A stretch of DNA of 64,000 nt. It comes from Paracoccus versutus (GTDB taxonomy: Bacteria > Pseudomonadota > Alphaproteobacteria > Rhodobacterales > Rhodobacteraceae). The stretch covers positions 1 through 64,000 of the forward strand of contig NZ_JRKO01000027.1 in the NCBI RefSeq assembly GCF_000763885.1, given 5' to 3'. Below are positions 36,175 to 45,038 of the stretch, in pieces (positions within the stretch are counted from its first letter, which is position 1; each line of letters starts with the position of its first letter). A program made the position numbers and the translations under genes. The notes beneath the pieces were generated by a model. It had not been told where the DNA came from. It worked only from the letters and a program-made list of their open reading frames with translations, and did not search any database.

Positions 36175-37344
36175 TCATCCTCCGGCATTCTCGAACACAA
36201 GATCCTGGCCCACCAGAATCCTGACCGGGAAACCCGGCCGGATGGTCAGCGTCGGGGCGACCTGCAACTGGCGCTGGACGATCTGCTGGCCGGCCTGATC
36301 GACGGTGTCCTGTGCGCCGTCGCGGATGGCGCGGATCAGCCGGTCCTCCTCGTCGCCGGCGGCAAGTTCGGTGCCGACAGCCAGAATGGTCGAGAGCCCG
36401 GCCGCCTTCATCAGATCCCACCAGTGATAATCGACCCCGTCCTCGAGCCCGGCGTAACCGGACGCATCGGCGCCGGGCAGGCGCTCCAGCACCAGCGAGC
36501 GGCCATCGGGAAAGATCAGCCGGTTCCAGACGAGCAACACCCGGCGCTGGCCGAATGTGACGCCGTCCTCGTATTCGCCGATGATGCGGGTGCCCTGCGG
36601 GATCAGCAGCATCGAGCCGGTCGGGCTGTCGTAGACTGGCTGGGTGACCTGGGCAATGATCTGTCCGGGCAGGTCGGAGCGGATGCCGGTGATCAGCGCC
36701 GCCGGGATCACCGATCCGGCCTGCAGGATATAGGGCGAGGCCGGCGGTTCGACGCGATCCGGGGCCACCGTGATGCGATCGGCAGCCCCGCCTAGGAACG
36801 CCGCGTGCCGGTCCTGCGCACCTGCAGCCTCAGGCTGTCCTATGGGGTCATAGCCACCGAGAGGTTGAACGGCGTTGGCTGCACCACCACCCGATCCGCC
36901 CGCAGGCCGTGGCCCGCCTTGAAAGAACACGCCGCTGAGCCGCGCCGCTTCCTCTTCCGCCAGCCGCTGCTGCTCCGCCGCATCCATGGCGGGTGCGGCC
37001 TCAATCGGGCCGACGATATCCGGTGCCGGCACCGGCGCACCGCGATTCCGGGCATTGAGGATCGGGCGGCCGAGATCGCCGGGCAGCGCCGGTCCGAGGG
37101 CGGGGCCGGCATAGTCGCGCGGCAATTCCGCCAGCCCGTCGGCGGTGGCGCGGGTCTCGGTGGAAAACAGCTCCTCGCCGGTTCGTTCCATGTCCTTGCC
37201 CTGCAGGGCATAAATCAGCGCCGCACCGATGCCGAGCGCGCCGATCCCGGCCAGGCCCGCCAGCACTTTTCGCGACAGCCGGGTGACGCGGGGCGGCTCG
37301 GCCCGTAGGCGCATCGGCGCTGCGGCAGATTCCTTCCCGGTCAT
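36175..37344 (-). CDS. trbI: conjugal transfer protein TrbI (VirB10-like)
   Basis: A 389-aa VirB10/TrbI protein. A cytoplasmic N-terminus is followed by one membrane span (about 27-45), a Pro/Ala-rich periplasmic linker, and the C-terminal VirB10 barrel domain with YILQAGSVIPAALITGIRSD, GTRIIGEYEDGVTFGQRR and a final PVRILVGQDLVFE. It bridges inner and outer membranes in the type IV secretion channel. The start at 37344 (MTGKESAAAP) removes an implausible upstream extension overlapping trbG. Confidence 0.93.
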   Translation of the reverse strand: MTGKESAAAPMRLRAEPPRVTRLSRKVLAGLAGIGALGIGAALIYALQGKDMERTGEELFSTETRATADGLAELPRDYAGPALGPALPGDLGRPILNARNRGAPVPAPDIVGPIEAAPAMDAAEQQRLAEEEAARLSGVFFQGGPRPAGGSGGGAANAVQPLGGYDPIGQPEAAGAQDRHAAFLGGAADRITVAPDRVEPPASPYILQAGSVIPAALITGIRSDLPGQIIAQVTQPVYDSPTGSMLLIPQGTRIIGEYEDGVTFGQRRVLLVWNRLIFPDGRSLVLERLPGADASGYAGLEDGVDYHWWDLMKAAGLSTILAVGTELAAGDEEDRLIRAIRDGAQDTVDQAGQQIVQRQLQVAPTLTIRPGFPVRILVGQDLVFENAGG

Positions 37345-37346
37345 GG

Positions 37347-38402
37347 TCACGATCCTCGCGAAGTTCCGGCGCCAACACGCCCGTCTGTCGGCACAACCGC
37401 TTGCTTTGCCGGCTGCAGGCGATGGATCCGCACCACCTGCTGGCGCTTGCCGGAGCCGAGGCGCAGTTCGGCCACGCCGAAGAGCCGGTCGACGATCAGC
37501 ACATTGCCGTGGCTGCGGCTGTTGACGATTTCCGGCTTGCCCTCCGGGCCGATGACGAAGAGCGGCGGCATCTCGCCCTGCACGATGCCGCGGGGAAACA
37601 CGACATAGACCCGGCGGCCGTCGTCGAAGACCGAGACCGGCCGCCAGGGCGGGTTCGCACCCTCGATCTGCAAGCCGTAGCGGTGGTTGCGCGCGGCGGC
37701 GGCGGGGATCACCGGCGCGGCAGAAACAGTGCGCCGATGCGTGGCCGTGGACGACGAAGTTTCCGGATAATGCCATGACACCGCCGGCATCCAGGTCTCC
37801 TCGCCGGCGCGCAGTTCCAGCATGTAGCTGCGCCGGTCGGTGGCGATGACCAGGTTGGTGGCGATGTCCGGCCGGGTGGGCTTGACCAGCACATGCACGC
37901 GGCGGGACGCGCCGCTGCCGCTTTCGGTATCGCCGATGATCCAGCGCGCGGTGTCGCCGGCTGCGATGGGACCGGTGCCGGTCAGCTGCTCGCCCGGTTC
38001 CAGCGCGATATCGGTGATCTGTCCCGGCGCGGCATAGACCTGATAGAGCGCGCCCTCGGACCAGGGATAGACCTGGATGGCGTTGTAATAGCCCTCGCGG
38101 CGCGGCTCGACGCGGGCGGCGAGGTTGGCATTGGCCACCCGGCCGACCGGACTCTCCGCCGCATTGCCGCCACGCGCCGGAGTCCAGCCCGGCGGCACAT
38201 GCAGCGGTTTCGGGACCGGGTCGGCAACGGCAGCGGGCGGCGACGGCAGCGCTGGTACATGATCGTCATAGCTGAACTGCGGGGCCTTGCTGGTAGCGCA
38301 GCCCGCCAGCACGGTGGCCGACAGCAGGACCGCGGCCAGCATGGATCCAGGCAAACGCTTCACCGGCTTCCAGTTCATTCCTTCGGTGAGACCACTGGTC
38401 AT
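37347..38402 (-). CDS. trbG: conjugal transfer protein TrbG (VirB9-like)
   Basis: A 351-aa VirB9/TrbG/CagX protein of the outer-membrane core. It has an N-terminal lipoprotein-type signal ending VLAGC (Cys about 35), a Pro-rich stretch, YYNAIQVYPWSEGALYQVYA, ERRSYM-like TDRRSYMLELRAGEETW and a C-terminal domain with PVSVFDDGRRVYVVFP. Unlike VirB9, where VirB7 supplies the lipid anchor, the lipobox here may anchor it directly. The ATG overlaps trbF by 4 bp; a start 8 codons in (MNWKPVKRL) is possible. Confidence 0.92.
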   Translation of the reverse strand: MTSGLTEGMNWKPVKRLPGSMLAAVLLSATVLAGCATSKAPQFSYDDHVPALPSPPAAVADPVPKPLHVPPGWTPARGGNAAESPVGRVANANLAARVEPRREGYYNAIQVYPWSEGALYQVYAAPGQITDIALEPGEQLTGTGPIAAGDTARWIIGDTESGSGASRRVHVLVKPTRPDIATNLVIATDRRSYMLELRAGEETWMPAVSWHYPETSSSTATHRRTVSAAPVIPAAAARNHRYGLQIEGANPPWRPVSVFDDGRRVYVVFPRGIVQGEMPPLFVIGPEGKPEIVNSRSHGNVLIVDRLFGVAELRLGSGKRQQVVRIHRLQPAKQAVVPTDGRVGAGTSRGS

Positions 38403-39088
38403 TGGCTCATCTCCCGCGACCATGAGATCGCATTGACGTAGATGCCGAGCGGATTGGCGCGCAGGGCCTCAGCGGTTCGCGGCGTCTGGATCACCACGGT
38501 CAGGATGGCGGTCCAGCGCTCGGTGGCCGACAGCTGGCCGTTCTCGTAGCGCTTTTCTGTCCAGGCGACCCTAAAACTGTCTGGCGAGGCGCGGATGACG
38601 CTCGACACCTCCACCGAGATCTGCCGCTCGCCCAGCCTCGAGAAGGGATCGTTGCCGCGGGCATGGTCGTTCAGCGCCGCCGCGCCACGGTCGGTGGTCC
38701 AGTCATAGGCCCGGAGCCAGTTCTGGCGCAGGATCACCGGATCGGCGGGAATGGACCGGACCTGCTCGATGAAGCGGCCGAGATGCCAAGCGATCTGCGG
38801 ATCGCTGGGGCGATAGTCGGCAGCGGCCGGTGCCACGGCCTGAGCCTGGCCGAGATCGTCGACCTGCACCACCCATGGCACCACGGTGCCCCGCGCCGAT
38901 TGCCAGATCAGAGCAGCGGCGAACCCGGCGGCCAGGAACAGGCAGGCGAAGGCCATGAGCCGCCAGTTCCGCGCCTGCACGCGGGCCGAGCCGATGCGCT
39001 CGTCCCAGACCTGCGCCGCCTTCTGATAGGGCGTGACCGGCTCGGGCGTTTTGCCGAAATGCGTTGTCGGTCGTCTGAAGAGGTTCAT
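38399..39088 (-). CDS. trbF: conjugal transfer protein TrbF (VirB8-like)
   Basis: A 229-aa VirB8/TrbF protein: short cytoplasmic N-terminus with PYQKAAQVWDERIGSARVQA, one membrane span at about 44-62, and a periplasmic NTF2-like domain ending GIYVNAISWSREM. It is an inner-membrane assembly factor of the secretion channel. Its ATG overlaps trbL by 4 bp. Confidence 0.93.
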   Translation of the reverse strand: MNLFRRPTTHFGKTPEPVTPYQKAAQVWDERIGSARVQARNWRLMAFACLFLAAGFAAALIWQSARGTVVPWVVQVDDLGQAQAVAPAAADYRPSDPQIAWHLGRFIEQVRSIPADPVILRQNWLRAYDWTTDRGAAALNDHARGNDPFSRLGERQISVEVSSVIRASPDSFRVAWTEKRYENGQLSATERWTAILTVVIQTPRTAEALRANPLGIYVNAISWSREMSQ

Positions 39089-40407
39089 GGCTTGTCGCTT
39101 TCGGAAAGGGAGATGGAGGGGCCGGGGCCATGGCTGTCGCCGGAGCGCACCGCATGGGCGGTGACGGTGGCGCCCCGGGCAAGCGACTGGCCACGCATGC
39201 TTCGCGCCCAGGCGGGCGCATTGCCGCTGGTTGGCGCCACGCCGGCGGCACCGGCACTCGTGCCGCCAAGCGTGCCCTGCGTGGTCGATCCCCCGGTGCT
39301 GGTGAAACCGGCCTTCACGCCGGCTTCGCGGCTGGCCTTGAGACTGGCCGCCGCCCGGCGCAGCGGGGTCATGGCGGCGATGCCCGCGCCCTTGCCGACG
39401 CCGGCGGCGCCGGAGAGGGCGCCGCCGATCCCGGATTGTCCGGCGGAGTTGAGGCTATAGGCGGTGGAGGCGGCCCCCGCCGTGGCGGCCCCGCCCCGCG
39501 CCGTCGCTGCGACACCTTTGGCACCGAGCACCGTGGCGCCGCCGGCGGCCAGCGCGGCGCCACCCACGGCCAGCCCGGTACCGGCCACGGCGCCCGCGCC
39601 GAGTTGCGGCCCGCCGGAGACAAGGCCGGTGGCGATGCCCGGACCGAAGATGCCGAGGCCGAGCAGGGACAGCGCCGCCAGCACGATGGCCATGGCATCG
39701 TCCACAGTGGGCGCGGCGCCGCCGAAGCCCGTGGTGAATCTTCCGAACAAGGTGCTGCCGATGCCGATGATCACCGCCAGCACCAGCACCTTGATACCGC
39801 TGGAGACGACATTGCCGAGCACGCGTTCGGCCATGAATGCCGTCTTTCCGAACAATCCGAAGGGGATGAGCACGAAACCGGCGAGCGTGGTCAGCTTGAA
39901 TTCGATCAGGGTGACGAAGAGCTGCACGGCGAGGATGAAGAAGGCGAGGATCACCAGCGCCCAGGCGAAGAACAGGCAGAGGATCTGGATCAGGTTTTCG
40001 AAAACCGCGACCCAGCCCATCAGATCGGAGATGGAGTCCAGCAGCGGCCGCCCGGCATCCAGCCCGGTCTGGGCGACACGGCCGGGCCGCATGAGATCGG
40101 CGGCGGAGAAGCCGGTGCCGGAAGCCAGCAACCCGAGCCCGGCGAAGCTCTCGAAGACGATGCGGGCGAGGCTGTGCCAGTTCGAGATCAGGTAGGCGAA
40201 GACCCCGACGAAGAGCGTCTTCTTCACCAGCCGGGCGACGATGTCGTCCTCGGCCCCCCAGGCCCAGAACAGGGCGGCCAGGGTCACGTCGATGACGATC
40301 AGCGTCGAGGCGATGAAAGCGACTTCGCCGCCCAGCAGCCCGAAGCCCGAGTCGATATAGCTGGTGAAGACCGCCAGGAACTCGTCGATGACCCCGGACC
40401 CGCCCAT
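39085..40407 (-). CDS. trbL: conjugal transfer protein TrbL (VirB6-like)
   Basis: A 440-aa polytopic inner-membrane protein: about six hydrophobic segments between residues 25 and 270, then a low-complexity Gly/Ala tail (about 270-400) and a charged C-terminus. It corresponds to TrbL/VirB6, part of the inner-membrane channel. The tail is typical of the family. Confidence 0.92.
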   Translation of the reverse strand: MGGSGVIDEFLAVFTSYIDSGFGLLGGEVAFIASTLIVIDVTLAALFWAWGAEDDIVARLVKKTLFVGVFAYLISNWHSLARIVFESFAGLGLLASGTGFSAADLMRPGRVAQTGLDAGRPLLDSISDLMGWVAVFENLIQILCLFFAWALVILAFFILAVQLFVTLIEFKLTTLAGFVLIPFGLFGKTAFMAERVLGNVVSSGIKVLVLAVIIGIGSTLFGRFTTGFGGAAPTVDDAMAIVLAALSLLGLGIFGPGIATGLVSGGPQLGAGAVAGTGLAVGGAALAAGGATVLGAKGVAATARGGAATAGAASTAYSLNSAGQSGIGGALSGAAGVGKGAGIAAMTPLRRAAASLKASREAGVKAGFTSTGGSTTQGTLGGTSAGAAGVAPTSGNAPAWARSMRGQSLARGATVTAHAVRSGDSHGPGPSISLSESDKP

Positions 40408-40413
40408 GTGCCG

Positions 40414-40710
40414 TCACTCCGCTTCAGGGGAGGTGGCAGGGCGGGGCGTAGATTGCGCCGGTGCCCGCCCGAGGAAACGGTCGCGGGTTTCGCCCCAGAT
40501 GCGCAGGCAGTCGGCATCATTGGCCGCAGCCTCGCCCATCCGCTGGCAACGGCGCTGGTCCTCGCGCAGCGGATCCTCGGCCTGCGGCTGAATCTGCCGC
40601 CCGGGCAGCGGCGGCAGGTCGCCGGTCTGCTCCATCCGGATCAGCGTCACGGTCATGACGATCGCCAGGAACAGGATGGCTATCAGCCGGGCCATCGCCT
40701 TGCCCTCCAT
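40414..40710 (-). CDS. trbK: TrbK-like small membrane protein (putative entry exclusion)
   Basis: A 98-aa protein with an N-terminal hydrophobic segment (MARLIAILFLAIVMTVTLI region) and a short exported domain with two Cys (RRCQRM, DADCLRIWGETRDRFLG). Position between trbL and trbJ and size match the TrbK-alt family, proposed to block entry of a second copy of the element. AAGGAGG lies just upstream of the ATG at 40710; an alternative ATG is 5 codons in. Confidence 0.8.
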   Translation of the reverse strand: MEGKAMARLIAILFLAIVMTVTLIRMEQTGDLPPLPGRQIQPQAEDPLREDQRRCQRMGEAAANDADCLRIWGETRDRFLGRAPAQSTPRPATSPEAE

Positions 40711-40730
40711 GGTTGCGCCTCCTTGGGCGG

Positions 40731-41510
40731 TCAGTCGTTGAACATCCGGGCATTGCCGGGCTGGTAGCCGGCGCCGGGGGTCAGGAACCGCTCGCGCTGG
40801 ATGCGGCCCTGTTCGGCAGCGGTGGCGCGCTCGGCCTCGGTCAGAGCCTCGGCGCGGCCATTCGCCGAAACCACGGCAATCAGGTCGGAGATCTGCTGAG
40901 ACTGGAGCGCCAGAAGCTGATTGCCGGCCTGGGTGGCCTGCAGCGCGCCGACCGCGTTCTGGCTCTCATTGACCAGATCAGCCATTTCCGCGCGGTTGGC
41001 GTCAATATTGCCAGTGACGCCCGCCTGGACCCGCATTGCGTCTTGCAACCCGCCGACGCTGTTCTGCCAGCGGGTCCGGGCGTCGGTCAGCAGTTGCTGC
41101 TCGGACATGGACAGATCTGGCGTGCCGTATTCCCGCTCGAACGCCTGATCGACCTCTTGCACCTCGAAAGCGATGTTCCGGGCTTCGTCGAGCAGCTGCT
41201 GCGTGCGGCTGACGTTCTGTTGCAACTGCTGCAGCGAGCTATGCGGCAGGCTGGCGAGATCGCGGGCCTGGTTGATCAGCATCTGCGCCTCGTTCTGCAG
41301 CGAGGCGATCTGGTTGTTGATCTGCTCCAGCGTCCGCGCCGCAGTCAGCAGGTTCTCGGCATGGTTGGTGGGGTCGTAGACGATGCGCCCGAAGCCACCG
41401 AAGAAGGCATGGGCCGGTGTCGTGAGAATTGGGGCCAACGCGAGCGGTGCCGCCAAGGCGAGGGCCAGTGCCGCGGTGCTGGCGACGCGGGGCATGCGGG
41501 TTCGTGTCAT
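40731..41510 (-). CDS. trbJ: conjugal transfer protein TrbJ (VirB5-like)
   Basis: A 259-aa secreted protein: N-terminal signal peptide (about 1-35, ending PAHA), then FFGGFGRIVYDPTNHAENLL, followed by long amphipathic, Gln-rich helices typical of TrbJ/VirB5 minor pilus components. It overlaps trbE by 4 bp. Confidence 0.92.
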   Translation of the reverse strand: MTRTRMPRVASTAALALALAAPLALAPILTTPAHAFFGGFGRIVYDPTNHAENLLTAARTLEQINNQIASLQNEAQMLINQARDLASLPHSSLQQLQQNVSRTQQLLDEARNIAFEVQEVDQAFEREYGTPDLSMSEQQLLTDARTRWQNSVGGLQDAMRVQAGVTGNIDANRAEMADLVNESQNAVGALQATQAGNQLLALQSQQISDLIAVVSANGRAEALTEAERATAAEQGRIQRERFLTPGAGYQPGNARMFND

Positions 41511-44092
41511 GGAAGAATCTCCTCTGTGGCGTCAGTGGGTCCGGGTTCCGGTTCAGCCGGAACGGAATCGTCTGGTTCGCGGGCGGTGGTGGCGTCGATG
41601 TCGGCGTCAGCGGGCACGGCCTTCGAACCACTCGGTTCAAAAAGGGGCACGCCAACCTCATTGGGAGCCAGATTGTCGAGATCCGGGATCAGTTCCGCCG
41701 CCCAGTCGACGCCGCGCGCCTTGAGCCAGGCAACCAGAAAACCGTCGCGCCCATGCTCGGCGAGGATCTGACCGATCAGCGCCTGATCGGATTTTGAGGA
41801 GGCGGCGCAGAGCGCGAGACCGACTTCGCTGAGCCCCAACTCGAACAGGCGGTTGCCGCGCCGGGACTGGCAGTAATAGTCGCGCTTGGGCGTCGCCCGG
41901 GCGAGGATCTCGATCTGGCGGTCGTTCAGCCCGAAGCGGCGATAGATGGCGGTGATCTGCGGCTCGACGGCGCGTTCGTTCGGCAGCAGCAGCCGGGTCG
42001 GGCAGCTTTCGATGATTGCCGGGGCGATGGCGGAATTGTCGATGTCGGACAGGCTTTGCGTGGCGAAGATCACCGAGGCGTTCTTCTTCCTCAGCGTCTT
42101 CAGCCATTCGCGCAGCTGTTCGGCGAAGGCGTCGTCGTCCAGCGCCAGCCAGCCCTCGTCGATGATCAGCAGCGTCGGCCGTCCGTCGAGACGGTCGCCG
42201 ATGCGATGGAACAGGTAGGACAGGACCGCGGGCGCGGCGCCGGTGCCGACCAGCCCCTCGATCTCGAAGGCCTGAATCGAAGCATTACCCAGATGCTCGT
42301 TCTCTGCGTCGAGCAACCTCCCATAGGGACCGCCGACGCAATAGGGCCGCAGCGCCTGTTTCAACTCGTTGGATTGCAGCAGGACCGCAAGCCCGGTGAG
42401 GGTGCGCTCGCCGACCGGGGCCGAAGCGAGCGAGGTCAGCGCCGTCCAGATGTGTTCCTTCACCTCGGGCGTGATCTCGACGGTCTCGCGCCGGAGGATG
42501 CCGACGATCCAGTTGGCGGCCCAAGCGCGTTCCGCCGTCTCGTGGATACGGGCCAGTGGCTGCAGCGAAACCGAGGTCTCGGCTGCCTCGGTCAGCTCGC
42601 CGCCGAGATCATGCCAGTCGCCGCCCATGGCGAGCGCGGCCGCACGGATGCTGCCGCCGAAATCGAAGGCAAACACCTGCGATCCTGCGTAGCGGCGGAA
42701 CTGCAGTGCCATCAGCGCCAGCAACACGGATTTGCCCGCGCCGGTGGGTCCGACGACCAGCGTATGGCCGACATCGCCGACATGCAGCGAGAACCGAAAC
42801 GGGGTCGATCCCTCGGTGCGCCCGTAGAGCAGCGGCGGGGCATCAAAGTGAACGTCCTTCGCCTCTCCGGCCCAGACTGCCGAAAGCGGGATCATGTGCG
42901 CCAGGTTCAGCGTCGAAATCGGCGGCTGGCGGACGTTGGCATAGGCATGTCCCGGCAGCGAACCCAGCCAGGCATCGACGGCATTCACCGTCTCGATCAT
43001 CGCGGTGAAATCCCGGCCCTGGACGATCTTCTCGACCAGCCGCAGCTTCTCGTCAGCGACGCGGGCGTCCGCGTCCCAGACAGTGATCGTCGCCGTGACA
43101 AAACCCATGCCGGCGATGTCGGCGCCGAGCTCCTGAAGCGCCATGTCCGCATCGGCGGCCTTGTTGGCAGCATCGGTGTCCACCAGGGCGGTGGGCTCGC
43201 TGGTCATCACCTCCTTGAGGATCGCGGCGATGCTCTTGCGCTTGGCGAACCACTGCCGCCGAATCCTGGTCAGCAGCCGCGCGGCCTCGGGCTTGTCGAT
43301 CAGGATCGCCCGGGTCGACCAGCGATAGGGAAAGGCGATCCGGTTCAGATCGTCGAGGATGCCGGGCGTCGTCGCGGTCGGAAAACCGTTGAGGGTCAGG
43401 ATGCGCAAGTGCCGGTCACCGAGACGCGGCTCCAGCCCGCCGGTGAGAGGCTGATCGGCCAGCAAGGCGTCGAGATAGACCGGCACCTTCGGCACGGCGA
43501 CGCGCTGCCGGTTGGTCGAGATCGTCGAATGCAGGTAGGTCAGCGTGGCGGCGTCATCGAGCCAAGCGCATTCCGGCATGAAGCCATCGAGCAGCGCCAG
43601 CACCCGGTCGCTGCGATCGGCGAAGCCACGCACCTGTTCCCAGGGGTTCACGCCCGACGTCTCGCGCCCCTCGTAGAGCCATGCCTCAGTGCGGGCGGCT
43701 TCCTCGGCCGGGGGCAGCCAGAGGAAAGTCAGGAAATAGCCGGAGACGAAATGGCTGCCTTCCTGCTCGAACTCTGCCTTGCGCTCGACATCGAGCAGCG
43801 CCGAGGCCGGATCGGGAAAGCGGCTGTCGGGATAGGTTGCCGCCTCGGAGCGTTGCGCTTCGACGAAGATCGCCCAGCCGGAGCCGAGGCGGCGGAAGGC
43901 GTTGTTGAGCCGTCCGGCGACCGCGACGAGTTCGGCGGCGACGGCGCTGTCGAGATCGGGACCGCAGAACTTCGCGGTGCGCTGGAACGAGCCGTCCTTG
44001 TTCAGCACGATGCCCTCGCCGACCAGCGCCACCCAAGGCAGGTAGTCGGCGAGGCGCGAGGCATTGCGGCGGTATTCGGCAAGGTTCATCAT
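41507..44092 (-). CDS. trbE: conjugal transfer ATPase TrbE (VirB4-like)
   Basis: An 861-aa VirB4-class ATPase, the conserved motor of the secretion system. Walker A GPTGAGKS is at about 448-455, Walker B LLIIDEGWLALDDDAFAEQL further on, and the N-terminal CagE/TrbE region begins NLAEYRRNASRLADYLPW. GAGGAGG precedes the double ATG at 44092/44089. Full length. Confidence 0.95.
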   Translation of the reverse strand: MMNLAEYRRNASRLADYLPWVALVGEGIVLNKDGSFQRTAKFCGPDLDSAVAAELVAVAGRLNNAFRRLGSGWAIFVEAQRSEAATYPDSRFPDPASALLDVERKAEFEQEGSHFVSGYFLTFLWLPPAEEAARTEAWLYEGRETSGVNPWEQVRGFADRSDRVLALLDGFMPECAWLDDAATLTYLHSTISTNRQRVAVPKVPVYLDALLADQPLTGGLEPRLGDRHLRILTLNGFPTATTPGILDDLNRIAFPYRWSTRAILIDKPEAARLLTRIRRQWFAKRKSIAAILKEVMTSEPTALVDTDAANKAADADMALQELGADIAGMGFVTATITVWDADARVADEKLRLVEKIVQGRDFTAMIETVNAVDAWLGSLPGHAYANVRQPPISTLNLAHMIPLSAVWAGEAKDVHFDAPPLLYGRTEGSTPFRFSLHVGDVGHTLVVGPTGAGKSVLLALMALQFRRYAGSQVFAFDFGGSIRAAALAMGGDWHDLGGELTEAAETSVSLQPLARIHETAERAWAANWIVGILRRETVEITPEVKEHIWTALTSLASAPVGERTLTGLAVLLQSNELKQALRPYCVGGPYGRLLDAENEHLGNASIQAFEIEGLVGTGAAPAVLSYLFHRIGDRLDGRPTLLIIDEGWLALDDDAFAEQLREWLKTLRKKNASVIFATQSLSDIDNSAIAPAIIESCPTRLLLPNERAVEPQITAIYRRFGLNDRQIEILARATPKRDYYCQSRRGNRLFELGLSEVGLALCAASSKSDQALIGQILAEHGRDGFLVAWLKARGVDWAAELIPDLDNLAPNEVGVPLFEPSGSKAVPADADIDATTAREPDDSVPAEPEPGPTDATEEILP

Positions 44093-44130
44093 GTTGGAAC
44101 CTCCTCGCGGCAACCTGAACGGAGCAAGGA

Positions 44131-44403
44131 ATGGACGATGACCTCGACGGCATGGACCGCGATGCGCTGGTCGCGGAAGTGAAGCGGCTGCGTGCTGGCA
44201 TCCGTGCGCATCGCGACAGTTCGGGCCACGATCTGTGCTGGTTTCATCCGCAGCTCTGGGGTCTGCTCCCCGAGCCCATCGATCCGGACGTGGCGGTGCC
44301 GCCCTGGCCGAAGTTCATGCGCGGCTGCATCGCCTTTCGGACCTCGCTCGACCGGGAGCTTGCGGATGCGCCCGTTCACGACAAGGAGTTCGGCGAAGAC
44401 TGA
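44131..44403 (+). CDS. conserved small protein on the opposite strand inside the trb operon
   Basis: A 90-aa plus-strand gene in the 332-bp gap between trbD and trbE, both on minus. The sequence MDDDLDGMDRDALVAEVKRL, RAGIRAHRDSSGHDLC, WFHPQLWGLLPE and FMRGCIAFRTSLDREL reads as a known family of small conserved hypothetical proteins with one His-rich motif (HRDSSGHDLCWFHP). A GGAG ribosome site lies just upstream. It has no known function. An overlapping minus-strand frame has no recognisable features. Confidence 0.72.
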   Translation: MDDDLDGMDRDALVAEVKRLRAGIRAHRDSSGHDLCWFHPQLWGLLPEPIDPDVAVPPWPKFMRGCIAFRTSLDRELADAPVHDKEFGED

Positions 44404-44424
44404 TTTGATCGGGCCGCTCATCGC

Positions 44425-44706
44425 TCAGACCTCCAGCCGTCCGGGCAGGCGCAGATGGCGCCGCGCGACCTCGACGAAGAGCGGATCACGTTTCGCCGCC
44501 CAAACCGCCGCGATATGGCCGACGGCCCAGATCAGGAGACCCCCCAGCCAGAGTTGCAAGCCGAGACCCACCGCTCCAGCCAGCGTGCCGTTCAGGATCG
44601 CAACGCTCCGGGGCGCCCCGCCGAGCAGGATCGGCTCGGTCAGGGCGCGATGCACCGGCACCGAGAAACCAGGAACCGCCTCAAGCGCCTCAATACTCCC
44701 GGCCAT
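44425..44706 (-). CDS. trbD: conjugal transfer protein TrbD (VirB3-like)
   Basis: A 93-aa membrane protein with two hydrophobic segments (about 30-65), PVHRALTEPILLGGAPRSVA near the start and AKRDPLFVEVARRHLRLPG at the end, as expected for TrbD/VirB3. It works with TrbE at the inner membrane. It shares one base with trbC (TGATG). Confidence 0.92.
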   Translation of the reverse strand: MAGSIEALEAVPGFSVPVHRALTEPILLGGAPRSVAILNGTLAGAVGLGLQLWLGGLLIWAVGHIAAVWAAKRDPLFVEVARRHLRLPGRLEV

Positions 44707-45038
44707 CAGACCAGCGCCCCGCCGCCGAAGCTGAAGAAGGACAGGAAGAAGCTGGATGCGGCGAAGGCGATGGAAATGCCGAAGACGATCTGGATCAGTC
44801 GCCGGAAGCCGCCGCCGGTATCGCCGAAGGCCAGCGTCAGCCCGGTGACGATGATGATGATCACCGCGACGATCTTCGCCACCGGCCCCTCGACGGAGTC
44901 GAGGATGGATTGCAGCGGCGCCTCCCAGGGCATCGAGGAACCGGCGGCATGGGCGGTCGGGGCCATGAACAGGCTGACATAGAGCGCGGTCGCCGCCGTC
45001 GCGGCGTGATGGCGGAGGCGCAGGGCAGGACGGATCAT
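44706..45038 (-). CDS. trbC: conjugal transfer prepilin TrbC (VirB2-like)
   Basis: A 110-aa pilin precursor: signal peptide ending THA-A at about 31, then two hydrophobic helices (VAKIVAVIIIIVTGLTLAF and IQIVFGISIAFAASSFFLSF). Such prepilins are matured and, in Trb systems, cyclised by the TraF protease, which is encoded at 56605-57207. It overlaps trbB by 4 bp. Confidence 0.92.
   Translation of the reverse strand: MIRPALRLRHHAATAATALYVSLFMAPTAHAAGSSMPWEAPLQSILDSVEGPVAKIVAVIIIIVTGLTLAFGDTGGGFRRLIQIVFGISIAFAASSFFLSFFSFGGGALV

Noticed and set aside
44089..44421. 110-codon minus-strand frame opposite the small conserved gene
   Set aside because: No ribosome site or recognisable motif; the plus-strand frame reads as a known small protein family.
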